Shown here: positions 35,289 to 44,214 of the stretch, piece after piece
How the letters are laid out: every line of letters begins with the position of its first letter
Position numbering within the stretch: the first letter of the stretch is position 1
NCBI RefSeq assembly: GCF_014207935.1
Contig: NZ_JACHLL010000001.1
Coordinates: 496,001-560,000 of the forward strand
DNA: 64,000 nucleotides
Origin: Pseudomonas fluvialis
GTDB lineage: Bacteria > Pseudomonadota > Gammaproteobacteria > Pseudomonadales > Pseudomonadaceae
Direction: 5' to 3'
Position numbers and translations under genes: made by a program
The notes under the pieces: generated by a model
Seen by the model: the letters and a program-made list of their open reading frames with translations, nothing else
Database searches by the model: none
Told to the model about the DNA's origin: nothing

Positions 35289-36797
35289 ATGACACCCACA
35301 GCCACCCTGATGCTCGAACGCTCCGCCCAACATTTCGTCGATGGCCAGTACCTGCCCGGTAACGGCGCCCGCGTGGCCATCATCGACCCGGCTACCGAAG
35401 CCGAAATCGGCAGCTATGCCGAGGCCATCGAGGCCGAGATGGAACAGGCCATTGCCCTGGCCAACCAGGCCCAGAAGGGCTGGTGGGCGCTCAGCGCCCT
35501 GGAGCGCGCCGACGCCCTGCACCGGGTCGCCGACCGTCTCGGCGAACTCAGCGCCCAGGTGGGCGAATGCCTGACCCGCGAGATGGGCAAACCCTACCGC
35601 GAAGCCGAGTGGGAGGCCGGCGCTTCGGCCTCGGCCTTCCGCTACTACGCCGAACTGGCCCGTCAGGAACACGGCCGCGTGGCCGGCCCGGCCATCGCCG
35701 GCCAGCTGCACATGACCATCAAGGAGCCGCTGGGCACCGTAGTTTCCATCGTGCCCTACAACTTCCCGGTGCTGCTGTTCGGCTGGCAGGCCGCGGCCTC
35801 GCTGGCGGCCGGCAACGCCATCATCGTCAAACCGTCGGAGCTGACCTCGCTGACCCTGCTGCTGGTCATGCAGGCTTTCGACCATCTGCCGGCCGGGCTG
35901 GTGCAGTGCCTGACCGGCGGCGCCAACGTCGGCCGCCATCTGGTGGCGCACCCGCACACCCATGCCGTGGCTTTCACCGGCAGCGTGCCGGCCGGTCAGG
36001 CGGTGGCGCAGAGCGCCGCGCTGCGCTTCAAGCCGGTGCTGATCGAAGCCTCCGGCAACGACCCGTTCATCGTCATGCCCTCGTCGCCGGTGGAGATCGT
36101 TGCCCGTGGCGCCGCCTTCGCCGCCTTCCTCAACTGCGGTCAGGTGTGCACCTCGGCCGAGCGTTTCTACGTGCATGAAGATGTCTACGACCGCTTCGTC
36201 AGCGCCCTGGCGGCCGAGGCCCGCAAGCTGCGCATCGGCAACGGCTTGGAGTGCGTGGACATCGGCCCGATGGCGTCGGCCCGCGAGCGGGCGCGGGTAG
36301 AGAACATCGTGGCCCGCGCCGTGGAACAGGGCGCGCGCATCGTCTGCGGCGGCAAGCGCCCGGCAGACCGCGAGCAGGGCTGGTTCTTCGAACCCACCGT
36401 GCTGGAAGTCAGCCACGCGATGGACATCATGCACGGCGAGTGCTTCGGCCCGCTGGCGCCGGTATGCAAAGTGCGCAGCTTGGACGAGGCCATCGCTCTG
36501 GCCAACGACTCCGAATTCGGCCTGGGCGCCAACATCTACACCGAGAACCTCGCCGAAGCCATGCGCGCGGTGAACGAGATCGAGTCCGGCATCGTCTGGG
36601 TCAACACCCCGCTCAACGACAACGACTGCGTGCCCTTCGGCGGCCGCAAGATGACCGGTCAGGGCCGTGAACTGGGCATCGAGGGGCTGGAGCAATTCCG
36701 CCGCTCGAAGATGGTGATGATCGCCCCGCAGGCCATCGACGACCCGGAATGGTTCCCCTACCCCGATGACGAGGCCTTCCCGGCCACGCAGCAGTAA
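35289..36797 (+). CDS. NAD(P)-dependent aldehyde dehydrogenase
   Basis: A 502-aa aldehyde dehydrogenase. Catalytic Cys287 lies in FLNCGQVCTSAERFYV, close to the E. coli AldA motif. The coenzyme region is VPYNFPVLLFGWQAA and KPSELTSLT; the C-terminal PFGGRKMTGQGRELG is present. The usual LELGGKxP around the general-base Glu reads LIEASGNDP, a departure from most family members. It is in the oxidase-ALDH-amine oxidase run and presumably oxidises the aminoaldehyde made by either oxidase. Confidence 0.9.
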   Translation: MTPTATLMLERSAQHFVDGQYLPGNGARVAIIDPATEAEIGSYAEAIEAEMEQAIALANQAQKGWWALSALERADALHRVADRLGELSAQVGECLTREMGKPYREAEWEAGASASAFRYYAELARQEHGRVAGPAIAGQLHMTIKEPLGTVVSIVPYNFPVLLFGWQAAASLAAGNAIIVKPSELTSLTLLLVMQAFDHLPAGLVQCLTGGANVGRHLVAHPHTHAVAFTGSVPAGQAVAQSAALRFKPVLIEASGNDPFIVMPSSPVEIVARGAAFAAFLNCGQVCTSAERFYVHEDVYDRFVSALAAEARKLRIGNGLECVDIGPMASARERARVENIVARAVEQGARIVCGGKRPADREQGWFFEPTVLEVSHAMDIMHGECFGPLAPVCKVRSLDEAIALANDSEFGLGANIYTENLAEAMRAVNEIESGIVWVNTPLNDNDCVPFGGRKMTGQGRELGIEGLEQFRRSKMVMIAPQAIDDPEWFPYPDDEAFPATQQ

Positions 36798-36802
36798 CCC
36801 CG

Positions 36803-36822
36803 ACAACAAGCACAAGACAGGA
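36803..36822 (+). promoter_or_regulatory. CA-rich motif upstream of amine oxidase gene
   Basis: ACAACAAGCACAAGACAGGA runs into the ribosome site of the gene starting at 36833; a possible Hfq/Crc site similar to the one before the neighbouring aldehyde dehydrogenase gene. Confidence 0.4.
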
Positions 36823-36832
36823 GCGTTACCCG

Positions 36833-38200
36833 ATGAATCGTCGCACTTTGCTGAAAAACGCCGGCCTGGCTGCCGCCATGGCGGCGGCCGCGGCCGCCAG
36901 CCGGACCAGTCTGGGCGCCACCACCAGCCCGAAACGGGTCATCGTGATCGGCGCCGGCATCGCCGGTCTGGCCGCAGCCAGCCAACTGGCCGGGCGTGGC
37001 CATCAGGTCACCGTACTGGAGGCGCGCAACCGTCTCGGCGGCCGCACCTGGACCAGCGCCGCCTGGGCAGACGCGCCGGTTGATCTCGGGGCCTCCTGGA
37101 TTCACGAGATGGACGGCAACCCGCTCACGCCGCTGGCGCAGGATGCCGGGGCCACGCTGATCACCACCAGCTACGACAGCACCATTGACTACGACGTCAA
37201 CGGCCGCCCGATCAGCGCCACCCGTGCGGCGCGCCTGGCCGAGCTCAAGGATGAGCATGACTGGGCCATCCGTCAGGGGCAGAACGACGCCATCGACCGC
37301 TCGGTGCGCAACACCGTGGAGAGCCAGCTGGACTGGGCCAGCCTCGAAACAGCCGATCAGGAACTGCTGGCGTTCATCACCAACAGCACCGTGGAGCAGG
37401 AGTACGCGGGCAGCCGCAATGACCTGTCCACCTACTGGTTCGACAGCATGGGCGGCTATAACGGCGAGGACGCCGTGTTCGAAGACGGCTACCGCACCCT
37501 GGTCAACCATCTGACGCGCGGCCTCAACGTGCAGCTGGGACAGGTGGTCAGCGCCATCGACTCCAGCACGGCGGCCGTCAAGGTCACCACCAACAAGGGC
37601 AGCTTCAGCGCCGACCGGGTCATCCTTACCGTGCCGCTGGGCGTACTGAAGAAGGGCTCGATCAAATTCACCCCGGCTCTGCCGACCAAGAAGACCACCG
37701 CCATCAGCAAGCTCGGCATGGGCCATTTCAACAAGTGCTACCTGCGCTTCCCGACCCAGTTCTGGCCGCAGGAAGACTGGCTGGAATATATCCCGCCGCT
37801 GTCCCAGCACGGCCAGTGGAGTCAGTGGCTGAACCTGGCCCGACTGACCGGCCAGCCGATCCTGCTGGGCTTCAACGCCGGGGACTTCGGCGGGCAGATC
37901 GAAGCCTGGAGCGATGCGCAGATCGTCGCCGGCGCCATGACGCGGCTCAAACAGATGTTCGGCAGCGGCATCCCCGACCCGATCGGTTTCCAGATCACCC
38001 GCTGGAGCCAGGACCCGTACAGCTACGGGGCCTATTCCTTCTACAAACTGGGCTCCAAACCGGCGATGCGCGACGACCTGGCCGCGCCTATCTCAAACCG
38101 CGTGTTCTTCGCCGGCGAGGCGACCCACCGACAGATGTTCGCCACCGTGCACGGCGCCCTGCTCTCCGGCCAGCGCGCCGCCACCCAGGCCGAGGCCTGA
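36833..38200 (+). CDS. Flavin-containing monoamine oxidase
   Basis: A 455-aa flavin amine oxidase with a twin-arginine-type signal (NRRTLLKNAGLAAAMAAA) and the dinucleotide motif VIVIGAGIAGLAAASQLA at about 36-53, then EARNRLGGRTWT. The C-terminal FAD segment NRVFFAGEATHRQM is canonical. It should act in the periplasm, oxidising an amine to the aldehyde. It follows the aldehyde dehydrogenase by 35 nt. This gives a second, exported amine oxidase besides SpdH in one locus. Substrate unassigned. Confidence 0.9.
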   Translation: MNRRTLLKNAGLAAAMAAAAAASRTSLGATTSPKRVIVIGAGIAGLAAASQLAGRGHQVTVLEARNRLGGRTWTSAAWADAPVDLGASWIHEMDGNPLTPLAQDAGATLITTSYDSTIDYDVNGRPISATRAARLAELKDEHDWAIRQGQNDAIDRSVRNTVESQLDWASLETADQELLAFITNSTVEQEYAGSRNDLSTYWFDSMGGYNGEDAVFEDGYRTLVNHLTRGLNVQLGQVVSAIDSSTAAVKVTTNKGSFSADRVILTVPLGVLKKGSIKFTPALPTKKTTAISKLGMGHFNKCYLRFPTQFWPQEDWLEYIPPLSQHGQWSQWLNLARLTGQPILLGFNAGDFGGQIEAWSDAQIVAGAMTRLKQMFGSGIPDPIGFQITRWSQDPYSYGAYSFYKLGSKPAMRDDLAAPISNRVFFAGEATHRQMFATVHGALLSGQRAATQAEA

Positions 38201-38208
38201 TCCCCTGC

Positions 38209-38233
38209 GGCCGCCCGGAAAAGCCGGGCGGCC
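38209..38233. terminator. Hairpin between convergent genes
   Basis: GGCCGCCCGG (38209-38218), loop AAAAG, CCGGGCGGCC (38224-38233). A perfect 10-bp stem with no T tract, between the convergent amine oxidase and acyl-CoA ligase genes. Confidence 0.55.
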
Positions 38234-38258
38234 CGAACACCTATGCCCGCAATACGCC

Positions 38259-39908
38259 TCAGGCCACCGCCTGCCGTTCGGCCATGGCCCTGGCCTGCTC
38301 ACGCAGGAGGAACTTCTGCACCTTGCCGGTGGAGGTCTTGGGCAGACTGGCGAACACCACCTGCCCCGGCACCTTGAAGCGCGCCAGGTGCTGCTGGCAC
38401 CAGGTGATCACCTCCTCGGCCGAGAGGCTGGCGCCGTCACGCAGGGTAACGAAGGCGCAGGGCGTCTCGCCCCACTTGGCATGCGGCATGGCCACCACCG
38501 CGGCTTCGAGGATCAGCGGATGACGGTAGAGCGCGTCCTCCACCTCGATGGAGGAGATGTTCTCGCCACCGGAGATGATGATGTCCTTGCTGCGGTCGCG
38601 GATTTCCACGTAGCCATCGGGGTGCCACACGGCCAAGTCGCCGGAGTGGAACCAGCCGCCGTCGAAAGCCTCGGCAGTAGCGCTGGGGTTCTTCAGGTAG
38701 CCCTTCATCACCAGGTTGCCGCGCATCATGATCTCGCCAAGGGTCTGGCCATCCTTGGGCACCGGCTGCAGGGTGTCCGGGTCGGCCACCATCAGGCCGT
38801 CGAGCAGCAACTGGCGCACCCCTTGACGAGCCTTGAGGCGGGCACGCTGTTCGGACGGCGCGGCATCCCATTCATCCTGCCAGGCACAGACCACGCTGGG
38901 GCCGTAGGTTTCGGTCAGGCCGTAGACGTGGGTGACGCGGAAATCCAGCGCCTCCATGGCCTCGATCACCGCCGCGGGCGGCGCCGCGCCGGCGGTCATC
39001 ACCTTGACCGGGCGGTTCTTCAGCGCCTTCAGCTCGTCACTGGCATTGGCCAGCATGTTCAGCACGATCGGCGCGCCGCAGAAATGATCGACGCCATGCT
39101 CGGCCAGCGCCGGGTAGATGGCCTCGGCGCGCACATGGCGCAACGCCACGCTGGTGCCGACCGCCGCCGCCAGTGCCCAGGGGAAGCACCAGCCGTTGCA
39201 ATGGAACATCGGCAGGGTCCACAGGTACACCGGGAAGCGCCCCATCTCCCAGCTGATCATGTTGGAGAGCGCGTTCAGGTGCGCGCCACGGTGGTGGTAG
39301 ACCACACCCTTGGGATTGCCGGTGGTGCCGGAGGTGTAGTTAAGGGCGATGGCCTGCCACTCATCTTCCGGCAGGCTCCAGGGCGCCTCGGGATCGCCCT
39401 CGGCCAGCAACTCTTCGTATTCGAGCTGGCCGATCAACTTGCCCTCGGCATAGGTCGGATCATCGATGCCGATCAGCAGCGGCGGCCTGGCCATATGACT
39501 GGCGGCGCGCAGCGCCAGCTCGCCGAACTCCTTGTCCACCAGCAGCACGCGGGCCTCGCCATGCTGCAGGATGAAGCCGATGGCTTCGGCATCCAGACGG
39601 GTGTTGATGGCATTGAGCACCGCGCCGCACAGGGGCACGCCAAAGTGCGCCTCGAACATCGCCGGGCCGTTGGGCGCCAGGACCGCCACGGTATCGCCCA
39701 ACCCGATGCCCCGCGCCGCCAGCGCCGAACCCAGCCGGCGACAGCGCGCATAGGTCTCGCCCCAGGTCTGCCGCAGGGGCCCGTTGATCAGCGCCACACG
39801 CTCCGGATAGACAGTGCCGGCACGCTCGAGAAAGGTCAGCGGGCTTAGCGCCTGAAAGTTCGCGGCCACCGGCGGCATGCCGAGTTCGTAGGGATTGTAG
39901 GGGGTCAT
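38259..39908 (-). CDS. Fatty-acyl-CoA synthetase (AMP-binding)
   Basis: A 549-aa member of the ANL superfamily. The P-loop motif NYTSGTTGNPKGVVYHHRG lies near 190, the adenylate site MTAGAAPPAAVIEAM and YGLTETYGPSV are present, as are the hinge DRSKDIIISGGENISS and the C-terminal Lys region SLPKTSTGKVQKFLL. It resembles medium/long-chain ligases of the AlkK type. ATG 39908 is preferred to the GTG one codon earlier. It stands divergent from fabY and could supply acyl-CoA; co-regulation is inference. Confidence 0.92.
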   Translation of the reverse strand: MTPYNPYELGMPPVAANFQALSPLTFLERAGTVYPERVALINGPLRQTWGETYARCRRLGSALAARGIGLGDTVAVLAPNGPAMFEAHFGVPLCGAVLNAINTRLDAEAIGFILQHGEARVLLVDKEFGELALRAASHMARPPLLIGIDDPTYAEGKLIGQLEYEELLAEGDPEAPWSLPEDEWQAIALNYTSGTTGNPKGVVYHHRGAHLNALSNMISWEMGRFPVYLWTLPMFHCNGWCFPWALAAAVGTSVALRHVRAEAIYPALAEHGVDHFCGAPIVLNMLANASDELKALKNRPVKVMTAGAAPPAAVIEAMEALDFRVTHVYGLTETYGPSVVCAWQDEWDAAPSEQRARLKARQGVRQLLLDGLMVADPDTLQPVPKDGQTLGEIMMRGNLVMKGYLKNPSATAEAFDGGWFHSGDLAVWHPDGYVEIRDRSKDIIISGGENISSIEVEDALYRHPLILEAAVVAMPHAKWGETPCAFVTLRDGASLSAEEVITWCQQHLARFKVPGQVVFASLPKTSTGKVQKFLLREQARAMAERQAVA

Positions 39909-39992
39909 CACGGGCTCTCCGAAGCGGGGTCTGCGCAGCGTGCGACCCTAGCAGAAGCCTGCCGCAGCGGCTGTACGACCTTGGTCGCGGGC

Positions 39993-40010
39993 GTGACTCT
40001 GCAGTCACGA
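39993..40010. promoter_or_regulatory. Palindrome between acyl-CoA ligase and fabY
   Basis: CGTGACT-CTGC-AGTCACG, an exact 7-bp dyad about 74 nt before the fabY ATG and 85 nt before the ligase start. A candidate operator shared by the divergent genes; the regulator is unknown. Confidence 0.45.
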
Positions 40011-40083
40011 CCTGCGTCAGGTTAGGCACTTAACCGGCCGCCCGCGCGGCCGTCTGCCCGTTTTACCTGGGAGTGGTTGTCTG

Positions 40084-42000
40084 ATGTCGCGTCTACCGGT
40101 GATCGTCGGCTTTGGGGGCTATAACGCCGCCGGTCGCAGTTCCTTCCATCACGGCTTCCGCCGTTACGTTCTGGACAGCCTCGACGCTGGCCAGCGCCAG
40201 CAGACCCTGGCCAGCCTGGCCGTGCTGATGGGGCTGGTGGTGTACCGCGACGGTCAGTACCACGACGGCGAAGGCCAGCCGCTGGACCTGACGACTCTGG
40301 AAAACCGCTTCGGCGAGCAGATCCGCGCCGGCACCCTGATCCGCCGCATCGACAGGCAGTACCTGGATGTCGACGCGGTGCACTGGCAGAAGAACCTCAC
40401 CGTCACCGGCACCGCCGGCAAGCCGCTGGTCTTCATCACCCTGCGCAAGCAGCTGCCCGAGCCGCTGCCCAGCGACTGGATCGTCGAGCCGCTCAACGAC
40501 ACCGAGGTGCAGGTCACCCTATATGACGGCTGCGACATCAAGGTCGACAGTTTCCGCGCCCTGCCGGTGAAGTCCGCCGGCCAGTTGCCCAGCGGCTTCG
40601 ATCCCGCCGCGCTCTACCCCTCGCGATTCCACCCGCGCGGCCTGCAACTGGCCATCGTCGGCGCCAGCGATGCCCTGCAGTCCATCGGCCTGCCGTGGGC
40701 AACCATCAGCGCCGCCGTGGCCCCGGACGAGATCGCCGTGTACTCCGGCAGCGTGATGAGCCAGCTCGACGAGAATGGCTACGGCGGTCTGCTGCAATCG
40801 CGTCTCAAGGGTGGCCGGGTCACCGCCAAGCAGCTGCCGCTGGGGCTCAACACCATGCCGGCGGACTTCATCAACGCCTACGTGCTGGGCAGCGTCGGCA
40901 GCACCGGCAGCGTCACCGGCGCCTGCGCCACCTTCCTCTACAACCTGCAGAAAGCCGTGGAGAGCATCCAGAGCGGGCGCACCCGCGTGGCCATCGTCGG
41001 CAACAGCGAGGCGCCGATCACCACCGAATGCATCGACGGCTACGGCGCCATGGGCGCGCTGGCCACCGAGGATGCCCTGCGCCAGATCCAGCAGCGCAGC
41101 GGCGATGACAGCGAGAGCGTCGACCTGCGCCGCGCCAGCCGGCCGTTCGGCGACAACTGCGGCTTCACTCTGGCCGAGTCGAGCCAGTACGTGGTGCTGA
41201 TGGACGACGAGCTGGCCCTGCAGCTGGGCACCGACATCCACGGTGCGGTGCCGGACGTATTCATCAATGCCGACGGCTTCAAGAAATCGATTTCCGCACC
41301 CGGCCCGGGCAACTACCTGACCCTGGCCAAGGCCGTGGCCAGCACCATGGCTCTGGTCGGCACGGAAACCGTGCGCCAGCACAGCTTCGTGCATGCCCAC
41401 GGTTCCAGCACTCCGGCTAACCGCGTGACCGAGTCCGAGCTGCTCGACCGTATTGCCGGCGCCTTCGCCATCGAGTCCTGGCCGGTCACCGCGGTCAAGG
41501 CCTACGTCGGCCACAGCCTGGCCGCCGCCAGCGCCGACCAGTTGATCGCCGCCCTGGGCACCTTCGCCAGCGGCATCCTGCCGGGGATCAAGACCATCGA
41601 CCGGGTCGCCGACGACGTGCACCGTCAGCACCTGGAGATCGTCACCGCCGACCGCCAGCAGCCGCTGCAGGTGGCCTTCCTCAACTCCAAGGGCTTTGGC
41701 GGCAACAACGCCAGCGCTGCCGTGCTGGCGCCGTGCCTGGTCGAGCAGTTGCTGCAACGCCGTCACGGCGAAGACGCGTTGGACGCCTGGCGTCAGCGCC
41801 GCGAGCAGACCCGCGCCGAGGCCGCCGCCTATGACCAGCGCGCCCTGCAGGGAGAACTGGGCATCCTCTACCGCTTCGGTGAAGCGCTGATCGACGAGCA
41901 CGAACTGCACATCGATCAACAGCAGATCCGCGTACCGGGCTTTGCCCAGCCGATCCAGTACGCCGCCAACCCGGGTTATGCCGACCTGAGTGAAGGCTGA
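40084..42000 (+). CDS. fabY: Beta-ketoacyl synthase FabY
   Basis: A 638-aa ketoacyl synthase that, in P. aeruginosa, starts fatty acid synthesis by condensing acetyl-CoA with malonyl-ACP in place of a typical FabH. The active-site triad is visible: Cys281 in SVTGACATFLYN, His439 in VHAHGSSTPANR and His477 in KAYVGHSLAAAS. The extra N- and C-terminal regions and total length match FabY rather than FabB/F (about 410 aa). From memory, P. aeruginosa FabY (PA5174) follows arcC and precedes cysQ-nudE-yrfG; the latter three genes are also close here. Confidence 0.9.
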   Translation: MSRLPVIVGFGGYNAAGRSSFHHGFRRYVLDSLDAGQRQQTLASLAVLMGLVVYRDGQYHDGEGQPLDLTTLENRFGEQIRAGTLIRRIDRQYLDVDAVHWQKNLTVTGTAGKPLVFITLRKQLPEPLPSDWIVEPLNDTEVQVTLYDGCDIKVDSFRALPVKSAGQLPSGFDPAALYPSRFHPRGLQLAIVGASDALQSIGLPWATISAAVAPDEIAVYSGSVMSQLDENGYGGLLQSRLKGGRVTAKQLPLGLNTMPADFINAYVLGSVGSTGSVTGACATFLYNLQKAVESIQSGRTRVAIVGNSEAPITTECIDGYGAMGALATEDALRQIQQRSGDDSESVDLRRASRPFGDNCGFTLAESSQYVVLMDDELALQLGTDIHGAVPDVFINADGFKKSISAPGPGNYLTLAKAVASTMALVGTETVRQHSFVHAHGSSTPANRVTESELLDRIAGAFAIESWPVTAVKAYVGHSLAAASADQLIAALGTFASGILPGIKTIDRVADDVHRQHLEIVTADRQQPLQVAFLNSKGFGGNNASAAVLAPCLVEQLLQRRHGEDALDAWRQRREQTRAEAAAYDQRALQGELGILYRFGEALIDEHELHIDQQQIRVPGFAQPIQYAANPGYADLSEG

Positions 42001-42006
42001 CAGGCC

Positions 42007-42031
42007 GCCGGGATGGACCGAGCATCCCGGC
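42007..42031 (+). terminator. Stem-loop after fabY
   Basis: GCCGGGATG (42007-42015) pairs with CATCCCGGC (42023-42031); 9-bp stem, 7-nt loop, no T tract. Confidence 0.55.
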
Positions 42032-42153
42032 CTCACTCGCAGGAAAAGACGATTCTGGAATAGTTACAAAACAAATCAGTCTAAAAACGCATAACAAGCA
42101 TTGCTAAGATGCCGGCCTTTCTTATCGAGCCCCGCACCGGCAGGTAGAGCAGC

Positions 42154-42939
42154 ATGGATTTCGGAATTCTCGGTTTCATCGTCGCCGGCCTGGTGGTGGG
42201 CTTTATCGTCGGCATGACCGGCGTGGGCGGTGGCTCGCTGATGACGCCGATCCTGCTCTGGTTCGGCATCAACCCGGCCACGGCCGTGGGCACCGACCTG
42301 CTGTACGCTGCCATCACCAAGTCCGGCGGCATTGTTGTGCATCAGCGCAACCGCAACATCGACTGGAGCATCACCGGCTGGCTGACCCTGGGCAGCGCAC
42401 CGGCTGCCGCCCTGACCCTGTGGCTGCTGAACACGCTGCACAGCGATACCGAAGCTCTGAACGCGGTGATCAAGCATGCGCTGGGCTATGTGCTGCTGCT
42501 GACCGCGCTGGCCATCCTGTTCAAGCAACGCCTGCTGGACTTTGCCAAACGCCATGCCGGCGATCACTACCACCTCAGCGACCGTACCCTCAATGCCCTG
42601 ACCGTGGGCACCGGCATTCTGCTCGGCGTCATGGTTACCCTCACCTCGATTGGCGCCGGCGCCCTGGGCACGGTGGCACTCTTTCTGCTCTACCCGTATC
42701 TGGTGACCAAGCGTCTGGTCGGTACCGAGATCGCCCACGCGGTGCCGCTGACCCTGATTGCCGGCCTCGGCCACGCCAGCATGGGCAACATGGACTGGCA
42801 CTTGCTGGGCTACCTGCTGATGGGCTCGCTGCCCGGCATCTACCTGGGCAGCCATCTCTCGGGACGCATTCCTGACCCGGTACTGCGCCCCTGCCTGGCC
42901 ACCATGCTCGGCTTCATCGGTTACAAGCTGGTCCTCTGA
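42154..42939 (+). CDS. TSUP-family permease (TauE/SafE)
   Basis: A 261-aa inner-membrane protein with about eight helices and the two-fold TauE/SafE repeat: GFIVGMTGVGGGSLMTPILL in the first half and a matching LGVMVTLTSIGAGALGTVAL in the second. Family members export sulfite, sulfoacetate or similar anions. The nearby cysQ supports a sulfur link but the genes are convergent, not one operon. Substrate not fixed. Confidence 0.9.
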   Translation: MDFGILGFIVAGLVVGFIVGMTGVGGGSLMTPILLWFGINPATAVGTDLLYAAITKSGGIVVHQRNRNIDWSITGWLTLGSAPAAALTLWLLNTLHSDTEALNAVIKHALGYVLLLTALAILFKQRLLDFAKRHAGDHYHLSDRTLNALTVGTGILLGVMVTLTSIGAGALGTVALFLLYPYLVTKRLVGTEIAHAVPLTLIAGLGHASMGNMDWHLLGYLLMGSLPGIYLGSHLSGRIPDPVLRPCLATMLGFIGYKLVL

Positions 42940-42943
42940 CCGC

Positions 42944-43393
42944 TCAGCGCTGCAGCACGTATTCCCCGCTGAACTGCACGGCTACCCGCCCTTCGGCATC
43001 CAGCACCTCGCTATTGAGGGTCAGCCGGGCCACGCCGCGACGCTGAAACAGCGTGACAAAACGCTGCCAGTCTTCGGCAGCGGGAGCACTGCAGCGCGAC
43101 AATGCATCCCCCTCCAGCGGCAGCAGATAGCTGATCTGCGCATTGCGTATGACCACCGCGCCAGCCAGGCCGCTCTCCGCCAGCCGCAGGTGCAGCCAGC
43201 CCCAGCCGGCCAGCAGGGCGGCGCAATAGAGACTGCCGCCAAACTGGGTACCGTGCGGGTTGCCATTGGCCGCCAGCGGCAGGCTCAGGCACAGCTGATG
43301 GTCCTGCCAGCGTTCAACCCGAACCTGCAACGCGCGGCACAAGGGAATTTCCTCGTACAGCAGAGCCTGCAAAGACTCGGCGGTCGCGCTCAT
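42944..43393 (-). CDS. YiiD C-terminal type thioesterase
   Basis: A 149-aa hotdog-fold putative thioesterase. The central block GNPHGTQFGGSLYCAALLAGWGWL is the YiiD_C/hotdog helix region and VVIRNAQISYLLPLEGD the following strand. Its ATG overlaps the cysQ TGA as TGATG, so it is the last gene of the leftward nudE-cysQ operon. The substrate is unknown; placing a thioesterase here may connect with fabY across the window but that is speculative. Confidence 0.8.
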   Translation of the reverse strand: MSATAESLQALLYEEIPLCRALQVRVERWQDHQLCLSLPLAANGNPHGTQFGGSLYCAALLAGWGWLHLRLAESGLAGAVVIRNAQISYLLPLEGDALSRCSAPAAEDWQRFVTLFQRRGVARLTLNSEVLDAEGRVAVQFSGEYVLQR

Positions 43394-44214
43394 CAGTCCA
43401 GCGCCCGCGCCAGCTGGATCAGTTCGTCACGCCAGGCGGCGGCCTGCGGCAAGGCGATGAACGAGGGATTGAGGAAGCTCTCGCGGGCCTCGTAGGTCAG
43501 GGCCCTGGCCTTGAGGTCGAGCACTTCGCCGCCCGCGCCTTCCAGCACGCCCTGGGCCGCGGCGGTGTCCCACTGCGAGGTCGGCGCCAGACGCGGATAG
43601 CAATCGGCGCTGCCTTCGGCCAGCTGGCAGAACTTCAGTGAGCTGCCGACGCTGACCAGATCAAGGTCGCCGAACTGTTCGCTGAGACCGGCCAGCAGAC
43701 GCTCCTGCGCCGGGCTGGAATGACGTCGGCTGGCGACCACGGTGAAAGCCTCGGCCGGGTTCAGACGCACGGCAAGGCGCTCGGCTTCCTGCCCCGGATC
43801 GACCCGCCAGGCGCCCAAGCCGGCGCCGCCGTAGTAGACGCGACCACTGGCCGGAATGCCGACCACGCCCAGCAGCACCCTGCCCTGCTCGATCAGGGCG
43901 ACGTTGACGGTGAACTCTTCACTGCCGGCGATGAATTCCTTGGTGCCGTCCAGCGGGTCGACCAGCCACCAGCGGGTCCACGCCGCGCGCTCGTTCAGGG
44001 CAATGTCGGCGGCCTCTTCGGAAAGCACCGGCAGCTCGGGCGCCAGGGCGCGAAGCCCGGCGTCGAGAATGGCATGGGCGGCCAGGTCGGCGGCCGTCAC
44101 CGGAGAAGCATCGGACTTCTCGGTCACCGCCACGTCGTTGCGCCAGAACGGCAGGGTGGCCTCACCGGCGCGGCGTACCAGGTCGATCAGGGCGGGAAAC
44201 AGTTGCTGGCTCAT
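43393..44214 (-). CDS. cysQ: 3'(2'),5'-bisphosphate nucleotidase CysQ
   Basis: Hydrolyses 3'-phosphoadenosine 5'-phosphate made during sulfate assimilation; 273 aa. Lithium-sensitive phosphatase motifs are intact: LSEEAADI (metal Glu), WWLVDPLDGTKEFI (DPxDGT) and SQWDTAAAQGVLEGAGG. It is coupled by 4-nt overlap with nudE upstream and by TGATG with the thioesterase downstream. Confidence 0.95.
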   Translation of the reverse strand: MSQQLFPALIDLVRRAGEATLPFWRNDVAVTEKSDASPVTAADLAAHAILDAGLRALAPELPVLSEEAADIALNERAAWTRWWLVDPLDGTKEFIAGSEEFTVNVALIEQGRVLLGVVGIPASGRVYYGGAGLGAWRVDPGQEAERLAVRLNPAEAFTVVASRRHSSPAQERLLAGLSEQFGDLDLVSVGSSLKFCQLAEGSADCYPRLAPTSQWDTAAAQGVLEGAGGEVLDLKARALTYEARESFLNPSFIALPQAAAWRDELIQLARALD

